Source: Pseudomonadales bacterium (GTDB lineage: Bacteria; Pseudomonadota; Gammaproteobacteria; Pseudomonadales; Pseudohongiellaceae). From it: a stretch of DNA of 44,132 nt. The notes beneath the pieces are model-generated. The model worked only from the letters and a program-made list of their open reading frames with translations, did not search any database and was not told the DNA's origin. The stretch covers positions 1 through 44,132 of the forward strand of contig JAJEGU010000063.1 of assembly GCA_022819645.1 (NCBI GenBank), written 5' to 3'. The translations under genes were made by a program, and so were the position numbers. Positions 33,375 through 43,573 of this stretch are shown here, in pieces (position 1 is the first letter of the stretch; each line of letters starts with the position of its first letter).

Positions 33375-35388
33375 CTCCCCGTTTTCGCCAAAGCCGCCAG
33401 CTTCCCCGGATATTTTGGAAGCAGGCCGGCTTGGCGATTTCCGCTGGCTTGCCGCAGCCTGCGGGCTGTTGTTGCTCGGCAAGACCTGGTTCGCCTGGCG
33501 ACTGGATCTGTACAGCGACGAAGTCTTCTACTGGCTGGCCTCGACCCGTCCCGCGCCGGCCTACAGCGACCTGCCCTTCCTCACCGCCCTGCTGGCCGGC
33601 CTTGGCTCGGCGACAGACCCCGGCAATCCACTGGCGACCCGCTCGCTGTTTCTGATCGCGGGCAGTTGCCTGCCGCTGGTTGTGTACTGGATGGCTTTGG
33701 CCTGGGTCGGGCGCCGGGACGCCTTGCAGGCGGCCTTTCTCAGCATCTGCATTCCGCTTGGCGGTTTTTTCGGACTGTTGGCAACGCCGGACGTGCCCAT
33801 GCTGCTGTTCGGCCTGCTCAGCCTCGGCTTTCTGGCGCGGGCATTGCAGACGGATTCCCCTGGCTGTTGGCTGGGGGCGGGAATCTTCATGGCCCTGGGG
33901 CTATGCACCCATTACCGCTTTGCGCTGTATCCGCTGGCCGCGCTGTTGTATGTGCTGCTGGCCGATGGCGGACACTGGCGCAGAAAACGATTCTGGCTGG
34001 CCGCCGGCATTGCGGCGCCGGGATTATTGCCGTTGCTCTGGGCGAACCTCCCGGGAAATCTGGGCAGCGCGGGTTTTTATTTTATCGATCGCCACCCCTG
34101 GCGTTTCGACGCTGCGGGCCTTTGGCACATTCCCCTGCAGAGCCTGCTGGTGACCCCGCCACTGTACGCCCTGCTGCTCTACAGCGCCTGGCTGACCTTC
34201 AATTCACAGGACAATTCACAGGACACCCATCCCAACCACCTGAAGGACACCCATCCCACAAAGCGTTGTCATAAGCGCCACCCCCGGTTATTGCTATGGT
34301 TCTCCCTGCCCCATCTGCTTGCCTACGCATTGCTGGCGCCCTGGGCCGACACCAACAGCACAACAGCCCACTGGCCTCTCCCCGGCTACTTTCCCCTGCT
34401 GGTTTTCGCCCCGGAAGCCCTGCGCCGAGTCAAAGTCCGGCTGAGCCGACACTGGCCCCGGAAGAACGTCGGCGCCCTGGCGGGCGCAATTCCCGCTATC
34501 GGCTATGCCGGCGCCCTGCTCGCCATTGCGGGAATCGGCAGCCAGTCCTTGCAGGCGCCATTGCAACCCGTGCTTGGCGCTGGCGTACTGTCGGAGAAAA
34601 TGGCGGGCTGGCGGGAATTCAGCATCCACACGGGGCGATTGCTGGCCGACGAATTTCGCGCCCCCCCGGTGATTGTCACCGACAACTATTACACTGCCGC
34701 GCAGTTGCAGTACGCCGGCGTGGCGCCGGACGCTTACACCCTGGACACCGACAAGGCGGTTCGCGACGGGCGCTTGCGGCAATTCGAGCTTTGGCGCCGG
34801 AGTGGCGGGTTCGTGCCGGAACGCGGGGGAGAGCCGATGCTGTTCATCACCGAAGATTCGGCTTTGAATGTGGAACAGAAACACGCCCTGCTCGCCCGGG
34901 CCTGCGCCATGGCAGACTCGCTGGAGCAGTTGGGGCAGTTATCGCAATTCGGCGGCGACAAGCGCTTCAGCTATTACCATGGCGCTTCCATTGTTGCCCC
35001 GGGTTTGCAATCGGCGGCGCCCTGCCCGTTTCCGCCCCGGGCGTGGATCGATCAACCCTTGCCGGGGGCGGAACTGTCCGGAACCGCACTGGTCAGCGGC
35101 TGGGCCTATAACGAAGACCTGGGCGTTGCGGGCGTGCGGATTTACCTGGACGGGGCACTCGTTGCGGAAGCGGAGTACGGACTGGCGCGGCCCGATGTGG
35201 TGGCCGCCACCGCGCTTTCCGGCGACCCCAACCAGCCAAACCTGGGATTCGAGGCCCGGCTGGATACCGGTGAATTCTCCCGGGGACGGCATGAACTGGC
35301 CATAGGCGTCATTGACAGCCGCGGCAATGAAACCCTCTACGGACACCGGGAAGTGCGCATAGAGCGGAAGACGCCCGCCAGGCCCTAA
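33349..35388 (+). CDS. GT39/ArnT-type membrane glycosyltransferase
   Basis: A 679-aa multi-pass protein. The first loop carries the acidic pair 'LDLYSDEVFYWL', the D-E motif of family-39 (ArnT/PMT-like) transferases that use polyprenyl-phosphate sugars. About ten hydrophobic segments occupy residues 30-400. A soluble C-terminal part holds a beta-rich domain ('PLPGAELSGTALVSGWAYNE'). The TTG start lies within feoB. Near residues 285-308 is a polar insertion (NSQDNSQDTHPN and HLKDTHPT) encoded by short tandem DNA repeats. Donor and acceptor are unknown. Its stop overlaps the convergent gene by 4 bases. Confidence 0.82.
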   Translation: MRDQAERTDSPFSPKPPASPDILEAGRLGDFRWLAAACGLLLLGKTWFAWRLDLYSDEVFYWLASTRPAPAYSDLPFLTALLAGLGSATDPGNPLATRSLFLIAGSCLPLVVYWMALAWVGRRDALQAAFLSICIPLGGFFGLLATPDVPMLLFGLLSLGFLARALQTDSPGCWLGAGIFMALGLCTHYRFALYPLAALLYVLLADGGHWRRKRFWLAAGIAAPGLLPLLWANLPGNLGSAGFYFIDRHPWRFDAAGLWHIPLQSLLVTPPLYALLLYSAWLTFNSQDNSQDTHPNHLKDTHPTKRCHKRHPRLLLWFSLPHLLAYALLAPWADTNSTTAHWPLPGYFPLLVFAPEALRRVKVRLSRHWPRKNVGALAGAIPAIGYAGALLAIAGIGSQSLQAPLQPVLGAGVLSEKMAGWREFSIHTGRLLADEFRAPPVIVTDNYYTAAQLQYAGVAPDAYTLDTDKAVRDGRLRQFELWRRSGGFVPERGGEPMLFITEDSALNVEQKHALLARACAMADSLEQLGQLSQFGGDKRFSYYHGASIVAPGLQSAAPCPFPPRAWIDQPLPGAELSGTALVSGWAYNEDLGVAGVRIYLDGALVAEAEYGLARPDVVAATALSGDPNQPNLGFEARLDTGEFSRGRHELAIGVIDSRGNETLYGHREVRIERKTPARP

Positions 35389-36320
35389 TACGGCGACAGC
35401 ACTTCCACCGCGATACGCCACTCATCGGCGTCAATGAGCCGCCACAGGCGCAGGTAATTGGCGCGGAAACCGGATTCCTCATCGGCGCCGGCTTCACGCA
35501 TGGTGCCGTAGGTATAACCGAGTTCCTGGGAAGCGGCCAGGTATCCGCCCACATGGTCCAGGGTGATGGGCACGGTGGCCTCAAGCTGGGTGTCGAGAAA
35601 GGCGCCATACACCTCGCTGGCTTCCTCGGCGCCCACCGCCGGCGCCATGCCCGGCAGATAGACCCGGGAGTTTTCCATGCCCCAGCGCAGCAGGGCGCGG
35701 CGACCGCCGCGAAAGTTGATGGAGCGGCCGAAAGTCAGATCGGTTTCCACCAGGGTTTCCATGGGGTTCGGGTCTGCCAGAGCCACCTGGGGCGGCGCGG
35801 TTTCCGCAAGCACCGGCAGGGAGTCGTTGAAATCCGGCTGCACGTCCATGCTGAGAAAGCCGGGAATCAGCACCCCCAGGTCGGCCATGAGCTCCCAGCG
35901 GACGCCCTGCTTGCGCCAGATCGAGATGAGATGGCCGAAATAATCCTGATCCTGATCTTCGCCTGGATTGATGATTACCAGCGGCCCCGCGGACAGGCCG
36001 AGATCACCGGCCCGGGAGACGTCGATGTAATGCGCCTCCCAACTGATCTCGGCGCCCCGGAAGGATTCGGAGGAATACAACTCCAGCGCATTCACCGGGC
36101 CGTCGCGAAACACCACGGACCCTTCGCCGAGGAATTCCAGAAAAGCCTGATGCCGGCCGATTTCCAGCGCGCGGTCGGCATAGGTCTGATCGGCGGCTTC
36201 GAGTTCCAGCCAGTATTGATACTGCCGGTTTTCCAGCCATTCCGGCTCCGCCGCCAGCAGGCAGGCGGAAAACGCCAGCAGCGGCGGCAGGACAGACCAT
36301 CCCGTTCGATTGCGCTTCAA
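35385..36320 (-). CDS. Secreted protein, possibly two NTF2-like (SnoaL) domains
   Basis: A 311-aa exported protein (signal peptide 'VLPPLLAFSACLLA'). Residues about 45-160 and 210-311 each look like an NTF2-like fold used by SnoaL/DUF4440 proteins: 'DQTYADRALEIGRHQAFLEFLGEGSVVFRDG' and then 'SWEAHYIDVSRAGDLGLSAG'. The second half has 'GYTYGTMREAG' and 'NYLRLWRLIDADEWRIAVEV'. The function is unknown; no catalytic residues can be assigned. It is monocistronic, convergent with the glycosyltransferase gene. Confidence 0.7.
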   Translation of the reverse strand: MKRNRTGWSVLPPLLAFSACLLAAEPEWLENRQYQYWLELEAADQTYADRALEIGRHQAFLEFLGEGSVVFRDGPVNALELYSSESFRGAEISWEAHYIDVSRAGDLGLSAGPLVIINPGEDQDQDYFGHLISIWRKQGVRWELMADLGVLIPGFLSMDVQPDFNDSLPVLAETAPPQVALADPNPMETLVETDLTFGRSINFRGGRRALLRWGMENSRVYLPGMAPAVGAEEASEVYGAFLDTQLEATVPITLDHVGGYLAASQELGYTYGTMREAGADEESGFRANYLRLWRLIDADEWRIAVEVLSPY

Positions 36321-36375
36321 GCCGGGCTCCCCATCACAACCGGTTTCCGCCGATGGTACTACAATTCAATCCACT

Positions 36376-36469
36376 GTCATTCCGCGCGAAGTCGCGGAAT
36401 CTCCCGAATCCGGCCCGGAGGCATTCCGAGAGAGATTCTGCGACTTCGATTCGCTTCGCGCAGAATGAC
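36376..36469. repeat. REPIN-like element (two inverted hairpins)
   Basis: Left hairpin GTCATTCCGCGCGAAGTCGC then GGAATCTC (36376-36403) and right, inverted, GAGATTCTGCG to CAGAATGAC (36432-36469). The same unit occurs at 44026-44109 and partly at 43904-43963. It fills much of the 287-bp gap before cysE. Confidence 0.75.
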
Positions 36470-36607
36470 GAAGAAGGAGGGCTTTTCTCCGCGCGGGATG
36501 ACGAAAAGGCAGGCTTCGCTCCGCGTGGGGCAACGCTGGCGATGGATTGAATCCCGACCGCCAGCACTTATAATTGTGCGCCTTTCGCTAACCGGCAAGG
36601 TCGTCCC

Positions 36608-37387
36608 ATGAGCAGTGAAATCTGGCGCCAGCTCCGCGAGGAAGCCGAAGAGGTCGTCCGCAAGGAGCCGCTGCTTGCAAGCTACGTTTACGCCTGCGTG
36701 CTCAACCACCGGGATCTGGCCTCCTCGCTGTCATTCATACTCGCCAACAAGCTCTCCGATGATGTCATGCCCGTGGTGACCATGCGCGAGCTGTTCGAGG
36801 AGGCCTATGCAGCATCCCCGGACATCATCGGCTGCGCCGCCAGCGATATTCTCGCGGTGTACGAACGCGACCCGGCGGTGTGCACCTTCCTGCCGGTCAT
36901 TCTCAATCTGAAAGGGTTCCAGGCCATCGAAGTGCATCGGCTTGCCCACTACCTCTGGCTGCGGCAGCGCAGGGATCTTGCGTTGTTCATCCAGAGCCGC
37001 AATTCCGAAGTCTTCGGCGTCGACATCCACCCAGCCTGCATCATGGGCAAGGGCATCCTGTTCGATCACGCCACAGGCATCGTGGTGGGCGAAACCTCGG
37101 TAATCGACGACAATGTTTCCATCCTGCAGCAGGTCACACTCGGCGGCACCGGCAATGAGCAGGGCGACCGGCACCCCAAGATCAAATCCGGCGTGCTCAT
37201 CTCCGCCGGGGCCAAGGTGCTCGGCAATATCACCATCGGCGAAGGCGCCAAGATCGGCGCCGGCAGCGTGGTGCTCAAGGACGTGCCACCCCACACCACG
37301 GTAGTCGGCGTCCCCGCCCGGGTGGTCGGCGCAACCCGGGAAAGCATCCCCGCCCAGACCATGGACCAGCGCCTGTTTGAGGATTGA
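36608..37387 (+). CDS. cysE: Serine O-acetyltransferase
   Basis: A 259-aa SAT. It acetylates L-serine with acetyl-CoA, the committed step of cysteine synthesis. The helical N-terminal domain ('EIWRQLREEAEEVVRKEPLL') is followed by the left-handed beta-helix with hexapeptide repeats: 'GVDIHPACIMGKGILFDHAT', 'GIVVGETSVI', and 'GAKIGAGSVVLKDVPPHTT'. Catalytic D and H residues in the DIHP and DHATG segments are present. The length is normal. The downstream frame overlaps its stop, but the next gene probably starts 18 bases later. Confidence 0.97.
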   Translation: MSSEIWRQLREEAEEVVRKEPLLASYVYACVLNHRDLASSLSFILANKLSDDVMPVVTMRELFEEAYAASPDIIGCAASDILAVYERDPAVCTFLPVILNLKGFQAIEVHRLAHYLWLRQRRDLALFIQSRNSEVFGVDIHPACIMGKGILFDHATGIVVGETSVIDDNVSILQQVTLGGTGNEQGDRHPKIKSGVLISAGAKVLGNITIGEGAKIGAGSVVLKDVPPHTTVVGVPARVVGATRESIPAQTMDQRLFED

Positions 37388-37404
37388 GGCTCACCGATAG
37401 GCGC

Positions 37405-38742
37405 ATGAATCAGCATATTGCAATAAAACTGACCGTAGGCGGCGGCCCTGAACCGCAGAATGAGATTTACCAGATTTACAAAGCATCTCAGGAAAACGGG
37501 ACTAGCTGGATAGCAACCCGCATGCCCGGCAAACATTTCAGGTTGTCTCCACACTCTCAGATCTTGGCATTTACGCCACTGCCAAACGCGAGAGTGATAA
37601 TGCTGTCCGCCAAGATTGTGGGCCGATATGAGGAACTGCCTGACGACCCGGTTGCGCAAGACTTGTACGGCGACTACAAGGCTGTATTTAGTGCGTATTG
37701 GAAAATCCGCAATGCTGAGCTATCGAAACTTGAAGCATCACAATTGCCCGGGAGAACACAAAACGACAAGCCTCTGCATCACGCATTTAGTGGTCAATCA
37801 TCCTTTGTATACTGGATACCTGATGCCAAGCCACCGACACGAAAAAAAGTGGAAGCCACATCTGAGCCTCACCAAAGACCGCAAACGACCGATATTTCCC
37901 AGTCGAGCATCCAACTTCAACAACTGCCCACAGTGCCCTTGTACGGCGTCGATTTTAGTGGCGCAAGGGAAGTGAATGGGAGAAATCAGAAGCTTTGGAT
38001 TGCGAATTGGCACCCGGACAATGAATACGTTTCACTTAGATGTGGCACCGATGACGATGGACTTGATCGCCGAGGCATTGCTGAGATAATACTTCAAGAA
38101 GGAGGTTTATGGGTAATGGATTTTCCGTTCGGGCCGCCTCAAGAAGTCGCATTATCGGCTGGATGGAATACTTGGCAAGACTATCTTGCATGGTGTGGTA
38201 GCCATGGGGATCCAGTGGTTTTACGTGATATGCTTCGCGAAATTCTCAAGCGAGATAATGTGAATTGGTCAACAAGACGGAAGATTGACGAAAGGACAAA
38301 AGCGACTTGGTTTCCCTTTTTTAATATGTTGTTCCGACAGACTATAACGGGTGCGCGTGATGTATTAACGCAATTGGAGGCTGCGAACAGAGAGCATGTA
38401 TCCGTTTTGCCATTCCATGAATTTTATAAACCAGCTTTGCAGCGGAGCACCGTGGTTGAAGGGTTTCCGGGGTGGACGCTAAGCCGAATGGGATTATCTG
38501 CGGATGGTTACAAGAATTCATCCGAGAGCGCCCGTATCAAGCGTATTGGAATAGTCAGCGCGATACGCCAGAGTGGTATTCCGATTTGCAATGATGATTT
38601 TGAGTGTGCGATTGGGGATATCGAAGGGGACGCAGTGGACTCATTAACTTTGTTGCATGCTGCCAGACTCACCTTGAATCGTCGATCTTCAGAGTGGACT
38701 CAGGGTGATTGGTCAAACATTGAAGGCTGGTATTTCGATTGA
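37405..38742 (+). CDS. DUF429-like protein
   Basis: A 445-aa protein whose central part begins 'VPLYGVDFSGAREVNGRNQK' and 'LWIANW', a start resembling the RNase-H-like DUF429 family. The later 'WVMDFPFGPPQEVAL' contains another conserved-looking Asp. The N-terminal 170 residues are unrecognised. Base composition is clearly lower in GC than cysE or oadA and codon use differs, suggesting transfer. The ATG at 37405 is chosen by position. No partner gene is evident. Confidence 0.6.
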   Translation: MNQHIAIKLTVGGGPEPQNEIYQIYKASQENGTSWIATRMPGKHFRLSPHSQILAFTPLPNARVIMLSAKIVGRYEELPDDPVAQDLYGDYKAVFSAYWKIRNAELSKLEASQLPGRTQNDKPLHHAFSGQSSFVYWIPDAKPPTRKKVEATSEPHQRPQTTDISQSSIQLQQLPTVPLYGVDFSGAREVNGRNQKLWIANWHPDNEYVSLRCGTDDDGLDRRGIAEIILQEGGLWVMDFPFGPPQEVALSAGWNTWQDYLAWCGSHGDPVVLRDMLREILKRDNVNWSTRRKIDERTKATWFPFFNMLFRQTITGARDVLTQLEAANREHVSVLPFHEFYKPALQRSTVVEGFPGWTLSRMGLSADGYKNSSESARIKRIGIVSAIRQSGIPICNDDFECAIGDIEGDAVDSLTLLHAARLTLNRRSSEWTQGDWSNIEGWYFD

Positions 38743-38789
38743 AATAAACAATTTTGTCGAGCCAGATATACAATGAAAGAACTCGCCTA

Positions 38790-38807
38790 AAATTTTTGGA
38801 AAAATTT
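38790..38807. terminator. Possible bidirectional terminator
   Basis: A perfect AT-rich palindrome, AAATTTTT-GG-AAAAATTT, lies between two convergent genes. It gives an A/T stem with a T-run on either strand. The stem is weak, so the call is tentative. Confidence 0.35.
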
Positions 38808-38823
38808 CCCAAATCCTGATTAG

Positions 38824-39255
38824 CTATCTATATGCGCTCGCATGTTGTATCCAAGGAGTACATCTGTACTCTCTGAGTTCGTATTTTTCACGCATCCAAT
38901 CGGCCCACTCTTTACACTGTGTCACATCGTCAACATATCCAAAGACCAACGCTACCGGATCCCATGATGGACCTCCAGTGTCAAACGACACATCATGACG
39001 GAGTTCCAACCAGTGAGCCATATAGACAGTACCGTCAATTTCCATGCTTAAGTCGTCTAATGAGAAATTCAAAATCGCCTCATCTGAAGTTGAGTTCGTA
39101 TCGCCAAGCAATCTTTCTAATCTAGATTCCATGGAAACTGCGGGATCAGATTCGGGCCAAACTGTTCCAACCCAATAGCCAATCGAGAAAATTGATATAG
39201 CACCAAATAGTAGCCAACCCACTTTAATAGTTTTCGGTAGTTTCATATTCAGCAT
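38824..39255 (-). CDS. Small membrane-anchored protein of unknown function
   Basis: A 143-aa protein with one N-terminal membrane segment ('VGWLLFGAISIFSIGYWVG'). An extracytoplasmic part follows, containing two cysteines (TQCKEWADW and YRCTPW) that could form a disulfide. I recognise no family. It is AT-rich like its convergent neighbour. An alternative start is the Met at residue 4. Between it and the AlbA_2 gene there are 43 bases. Confidence 0.6.
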   Translation of the reverse strand: MLNMKLPKTIKVGWLLFGAISIFSIGYWVGTVWPESDPAVSMESRLERLLGDTNSTSDEAILNFSLDDLSMEIDGTVYMAHWLELRHDVSFDTGGPSWDPVALVFGYVDDVTQCKEWADWMREKYELREYRCTPWIQHASAYR

Positions 39256-39298
39256 TCCGATACGATCAAATAAGATATTTTATATCACCCATTCCGCC

Positions 39299-40531
39299 TT
39301 AAGCCTCGCCTTTATACATCAATGCTTTCAGAAAGTCTTCGGTGGCTTCGAATTCGGGGTCCGTGCTGTTGTGTTGCTTCAGCAGGGGGATGATCTTGTT
39401 GCGAACTCCCATTCCGCGGGCATCGACGTATCCGTAGTCGCGCAAAACCTCCACGATCAGCGGGTTGCGGGGCGAGCGCTGGCCGGCGATCATTTTTTCC
39501 ACGGTCATTGAATTTTGCAAAGCGCCAGGACTGAACACTTCGAGCCGGTCGGCGTAGAGCGCGATTTCGATTTCTTCGTAGCGTGTCCAGTCGCGATGAG
39601 CGACCGCGTTGACGACCGATTCTCTGACTGCGTCCAATGGATACAGCCAAGCGCGCTGGCGCTGAAAAGAATCGTTCAACTCCTCCAGTTCCTGGCTGAG
39701 GAACGGTCGCATCGCCGCGACAAGGCGCTCGATCAGGCCACTTTCCGCGATTTTTCCGCCGCCTGGATCATATTGTGCGATCAGCGGCCCGTCGATCAGC
39801 CGGTCATCGAGGGCCTTGTAGCTCTTGTCTTTTCCGTCGAACGCCATCCATCGGATGCCGGCCTGGTGTAGCAAGCGCCGCGGCGTATGGCCGAACAGCA
39901 CCAAACCGGCGACGGTACAGACCGGATGCCCGCCTTCTATTTCGGTCATGAAGCCGAGGTCGCAAAGCCGGGCCTCCCATTCCTGTTCGTTTACCGGCAA
40001 CTCGGCATCAGCTGTTACTGTCGACAGATAGTGCTTCAACCTGTCGAGACTCAAGTCCGACGACCCACTCCCGGAAACCGGCAATTTCTCCGAAAACAAC
40101 ATGCCGCCCAGAGAATGCAGACGCGCCTGCTGTTCCCGCGTCGCCAGCCGGGAAGTGCTGCCGATGCGGATGTAAATGTCTTCGCGGTCGCGGTCCCGCA
40201 CTACATAAGGTTTGGCGACTCCCTGGCTTACGGTGATCACGGCGACCCGCTTGTGCTCATCGAGCCGCACTTCTTCGTAGAACGGAATGATCATCGGGTG
40301 GACATAGCGGCCGAATACCGTGTCCATCACCCACTGCTCGAGGTCTTCGCGCTGGATCCCGCTGATCGCACCATCGTCATCCACGCCGAGCAGTATCCGC
40401 CCGCCGCGAAAATTCGCCAGCGCCACAACTTCTTTCGCAAGCTGCTCCGGGCGCAAATCATCGCGCTTGAACTCCACTCCGGAATTCTCTCCGTTCGCGA
40501 CCCATTCCGCCAATAATTCCGCCTTTCTCAT
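39299..40531 (-). CDS. AlbA_2-domain protein (COG2865 type)
   Basis: A 410-aa homologue of the cas-embedded protein at 9686. The AlbA_2 domain has GE-x4-EFK with E15 and E20, then GVDDDG (D51), and 'IRIGSTSRLATREQ' closes it. The HATPase_c_4 part has 'DAVRESVVNAVAHRDWTRYE' and 'RLEVFSPGALQNSMTVE'. The C-terminus includes 'RDYGYVDARGMGVRNKI'. Proteins of this type are variously annotated as regulators, RecG-like ATPases or Schlafen-like nucleases. It stands alone next to a low-GC pocket. Higher GC than that pocket suggests longer residence. Confidence 0.85.
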   Translation of the reverse strand: MRKAELLAEWVANGENSGVEFKRDDLRPEQLAKEVVALANFRGGRILLGVDDDGAISGIQREDLEQWVMDTVFGRYVHPMIIPFYEEVRLDEHKRVAVITVSQGVAKPYVVRDRDREDIYIRIGSTSRLATREQQARLHSLGGMLFSEKLPVSGSGSSDLSLDRLKHYLSTVTADAELPVNEQEWEARLCDLGFMTEIEGGHPVCTVAGLVLFGHTPRRLLHQAGIRWMAFDGKDKSYKALDDRLIDGPLIAQYDPGGGKIAESGLIERLVAAMRPFLSQELEELNDSFQRQRAWLYPLDAVRESVVNAVAHRDWTRYEEIEIALYADRLEVFSPGALQNSMTVEKMIAGQRSPRNPLIVEVLRDYGYVDARGMGVRNKIIPLLKQHNSTDPEFEATEDFLKALMYKGEA

Positions 40532-40654
40532 CGGTTACCGTACCCGCGAATTTTGTCCTGCCGGAAGAAAACTCCTTGCTCTCCACAGCTCTTCACAATA
40601 GTTCCCCAAGTGCATTTTACAACCCCAAACCGAGGCGGGCGAACAACCAAACGG

Positions 40655-41785
40655 CTATCCGGCCAATCGGATGAGGATACCCGCGGCGATTGCCGAGCCG
40701 ATTACGCCGGCTACGTTGGGGCCCATGGCGTGCATGAGGAGGTGGTTTTCCGGGTCGACCTCTTCGCCGAGGCGGTGTACGGTGCGCGCGGCCATGGGCA
40801 CCGCGGAGACGCCGGCGGCGCCGATGAGTGGATTGATCGAATGGGACGACAGGCGGTTCATCAGCTTTGCCATGAGAATTCCCGAAGCGGTGCCGGCGGC
40901 GAAGGCGAACAGTCCAAGCAGCAGGATGCCCAGGGTTGCGGGCGCCAGGAATTGTTCCGCCGCCAGTCTTGAGCCCACGGCGAGCCCAAGCAGGATGGTG
41001 ACGATATTGACCAGGGCGTTCTGGATGGTATCGGTCAGTCGCTTCACGACGCCGGATTCCCGCATCAGATTGCCAAGGCAGAACATGCCGAGCAGGGGCG
41101 CCGCAGCGGGCACGAGCAGGGCGGTGAGCACAAGCAGCAACAGGGGGAAAAGGATTTTTTCCCTGCGCCGCACGCTGCGCTGCACGCCCATGCGGATGCC
41201 GCGCTCCCGCCTGCTGGTGAGCGCCCGGGCGATGGGGGGCTGGATCAGCGGTACCAGCGCCATGTAGGAATAGGCCGCCACGGCGATGGCGCCAAGCAGT
41301 TCCGGGGCGAGTACACTGGCAAGATACAGCGAAGTCGGACCATCGGCGCCGCCAATGATGGCAATCGCGGCCGCCTGCTGCAGACTGAAGTCAAACAGGC
41401 CAAGATCAGACAGCAACAAGGCACCAAGCAGGGTGACGAAAATGCCGACCTGGGCGGCGGCGCCGAGCAACAGCGTGCGGGGATTGGCGAGCAGTGGGCT
41501 GAAATCGGTCAGGGCGCCCACGCCCATGAAGATCAGCAGGGGAAAAATCGAAGTGGCCAGGCCGATCTCGTAAAGCTGCCGCAGAATGCCCTCTCCGGTG
41601 GCAATCTCCACGCCGGGAATATTGGCCATCAGCCCGCCGAAGGCGATCGGCAGCAACAGCAGGGGCTCGAATTTCTTGTGAATGGCGAGATAGAGCAAGC
41701 CTAGACAGACCAGCATCATCGCCAGTTGCGGCAAGTCAAGCTGATACAGGCCGGTGCCTTGCCAAAGTTCACGCCATGATTCCAT
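40655..41785 (-). CDS. oadB: Oxaloacetate decarboxylase, beta subunit (Na+ pump)
   Basis: A 376-aa membrane carboxyltransferase/Na+ channel subunit. It decarboxylates carboxybiotin and pumps Na+ outward. Hallmarks: '[18 protein letters not shown]', '[22 protein letters not shown]', '[22 protein letters not shown]', and '[18 protein letters not shown]' at the end. The conserved Asp of GADGPT (Na+ site) is present. It is the last gene of oadGAB, 9 bases after oadA. Confidence 0.96.
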   Translation of the reverse strand: MESWRELWQGTGLYQLDLPQLAMMLVCLGLLYLAIHKKFEPLLLLPIAFGGLMANIPGVEIATGEGILRQLYEIGLATSIFPLLIFMGVGALTDFSPLLANPRTLLLGAAAQVGIFVTLLGALLLSDLGLFDFSLQQAAAIAIIGGADGPTSLYLASVLAPELLGAIAVAAYSYMALVPLIQPPIARALTSRRERGIRMGVQRSVRRREKILFPLLLLVLTALLVPAAAPLLGMFCLGNLMRESGVVKRLTDTIQNALVNIVTILLGLAVGSRLAAEQFLAPATLGILLLGLFAFAAGTASGILMAKLMNRLSSHSINPLIGAAGVSAVPMAARTVHRLGEEVDPENHLLMHAMGPNVAGVIGSAIAAGILIRLAG

Positions 41786-41794
41786 TGCCGGCGC

Positions 41795-43552
41795 CTACTC
41801 CCGCAGCAGCATGAGGACCTGACCAAGCTGCACGCTGTCGCCCCCGCGCACGCGAATAGCCGCCACCGAGCCCGCGGCCGGCGCCCGGACTTCGGCTTCC
41901 ATCTTCATCGCTTCGAGAATTACGAGTACATCGCCGGCTTCGACCCTGTCGCCGACACCCACCATGACGCGCACCACGGTACCCGCCAGGGGCGCGGACA
42001 CGGGCCGGCTCTGTTCGCCCCCGGCGCCAGTCCCGGCAGCGGCCGGCGCGATTTCGCCAAGCTGCCCGCCTTCGGCAACCTTGACCACGAATTGTTGCCC
42101 CGCCACTTCCACGGTGTACACGCCACTGGTGTCCGCAGGCGCGGGCGAATCGTCGCGCATTCGGGGCGGCGGTTCAAAAATCGCCGGATTGTGGCGGTTC
42201 TTGAGAAACCGCAGCCCGGCCTGGGGGAACAGCGTGAAGGTAAGCGTATCGTCGATTTCATCCGCAAGCACAAAGCCATCGCGTTTGGCGATGCCGCGCA
42301 GTTCGGCGCGCTGCCGGTCGAACTCGGGCTGGAGCAGGTCCGCCGGGCGGCAGCGGATGGGTTCATCGCCATCGAGCACCCGGGCCTGGAGATCGAGATT
42401 GACCGGCACCGGCGTCGCGCCATACTCACCCCGCAGCAGGCCCCGGGTTTCCTTGGCGATGTTGCTGTAGCGCTCGCCGCTGAGCACATTGAACACCGAC
42501 TGGGTCACGACAATCTGGGAAATCGGCGTCACCAGGGGCGCAAAACCGAGGTCGGCGCGCACCCGGGGAATCTCCTCAAGCACTTCGTCGAGCCGGTCAA
42601 GGGCGTTTTGCTCGCGCAACTGGTTTTCGAGATTAGACAGCATGCCGCCGGGCACCTGGGACACCAGAATGCGCGAATCCACGCCTTTCAGGGAGCCTTC
42701 GAAGGCTTCATACTTCTTGCGCACCTGGCGGAAATAGGCGGCGATCTCTTCCAGCAGTTTCAGGTCTAGGCCGGGAAATTGCGCCGTGCCTTCGAGCATG
42801 GAGACCATGGTCTCGGTGGGGGAATGGCCATAGGTCAGGCTCATCGACGAGATCGCCGTATCGATATTGTCGATGCCCGCCTCCACCGCCTTGAGATAAG
42901 TGGCGGTGGACAGGCCCGTGGTGGCGTGGCACTGGATATGGATGGGAATCGCCACGCTTTGCTTGAGCCGGGAAATCAATTCAAACGCCGTGTAGGGTTC
43001 GAGCAGGCCCGCCATATCCTTGATGCAGAGGGAATCGGCGCCCATGCTTTCCACATTGCGCGCCATTTCCAGCCAGGTGTCCAGGGTGTGCACCGGGCTG
43101 GTGGTATAGGCCATGGCGCCCTGGGCGTGCCTGCCCTGCTCGCGAACGGCGGCGATGGCGGTTTCCAGATTGCGCATGTCGTTGAGGGCGTCGAACACGC
43201 GAAACACGTCAACGCCGTTGCTCGCCGCCCGCTCGACGAACCTGCGCACCACGTCATCGGCGTAATGGCGATAGCCGAGAATCGTCTGGCTGCGGAAGAG
43301 CATCTGCTGGCGGGTGTTGGGCATGGCGGCCTTGAAGCGGCGGATGCGCTCCCAGGGGTCTTCTCCGAGATAGCGGATACAGGCGTCAAAAGTCGCGCCG
43401 CCCCAGGATTCCACGGCCCAGAATCCCACCTGGTCGAGTTTGTCCGCGATGGGCAGCATGTCCTCGATTCGCATGCGCGTGGCGAGCAGGGATTGGTGGG
43501 CGTCCCTGAGTACGACTTCGGTAATGCCCAGGGCCTGATTCTGTGCACTCAT
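41795..43552 (-). CDS. oadA: Oxaloacetate decarboxylase, alpha subunit
   Basis: A 585-aa biotin-dependent carboxyltransferase. The N-terminal TIM barrel has '[13 protein letters not shown]', '[20 protein letters not shown]' and '[20 protein letters not shown]' with the metal ligands. A linker rich in Ala, Pro and Gly (about 490-510) leads to a biotinyl domain with K550 in EAMKMEAEV. It transfers CO2 from oxaloacetate to biotin, feeding OadB. The order with oadG and oadB is standard. Confidence 0.97.
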   Translation of the reverse strand: MSAQNQALGITEVVLRDAHQSLLATRMRIEDMLPIADKLDQVGFWAVESWGGATFDACIRYLGEDPWERIRRFKAAMPNTRQQMLFRSQTILGYRHYADDVVRRFVERAASNGVDVFRVFDALNDMRNLETAIAAVREQGRHAQGAMAYTTSPVHTLDTWLEMARNVESMGADSLCIKDMAGLLEPYTAFELISRLKQSVAIPIHIQCHATTGLSTATYLKAVEAGIDNIDTAISSMSLTYGHSPTETMVSMLEGTAQFPGLDLKLLEEIAAYFRQVRKKYEAFEGSLKGVDSRILVSQVPGGMLSNLENQLREQNALDRLDEVLEEIPRVRADLGFAPLVTPISQIVVTQSVFNVLSGERYSNIAKETRGLLRGEYGATPVPVNLDLQARVLDGDEPIRCRPADLLQPEFDRQRAELRGIAKRDGFVLADEIDDTLTFTLFPQAGLRFLKNRHNPAIFEPPPRMRDDSPAPADTSGVYTVEVAGQQFVVKVAEGGQLGEIAPAAAGTGAGGEQSRPVSAPLAGTVVRVMVGVGDRVEAGDVLVILEAMKMEAEVRAPAAGSVAAIRVRGGDSVQLGQVLMLLRE

Positions 43553-43573
43553 GTCTGATTCTCCAGGAGAATA

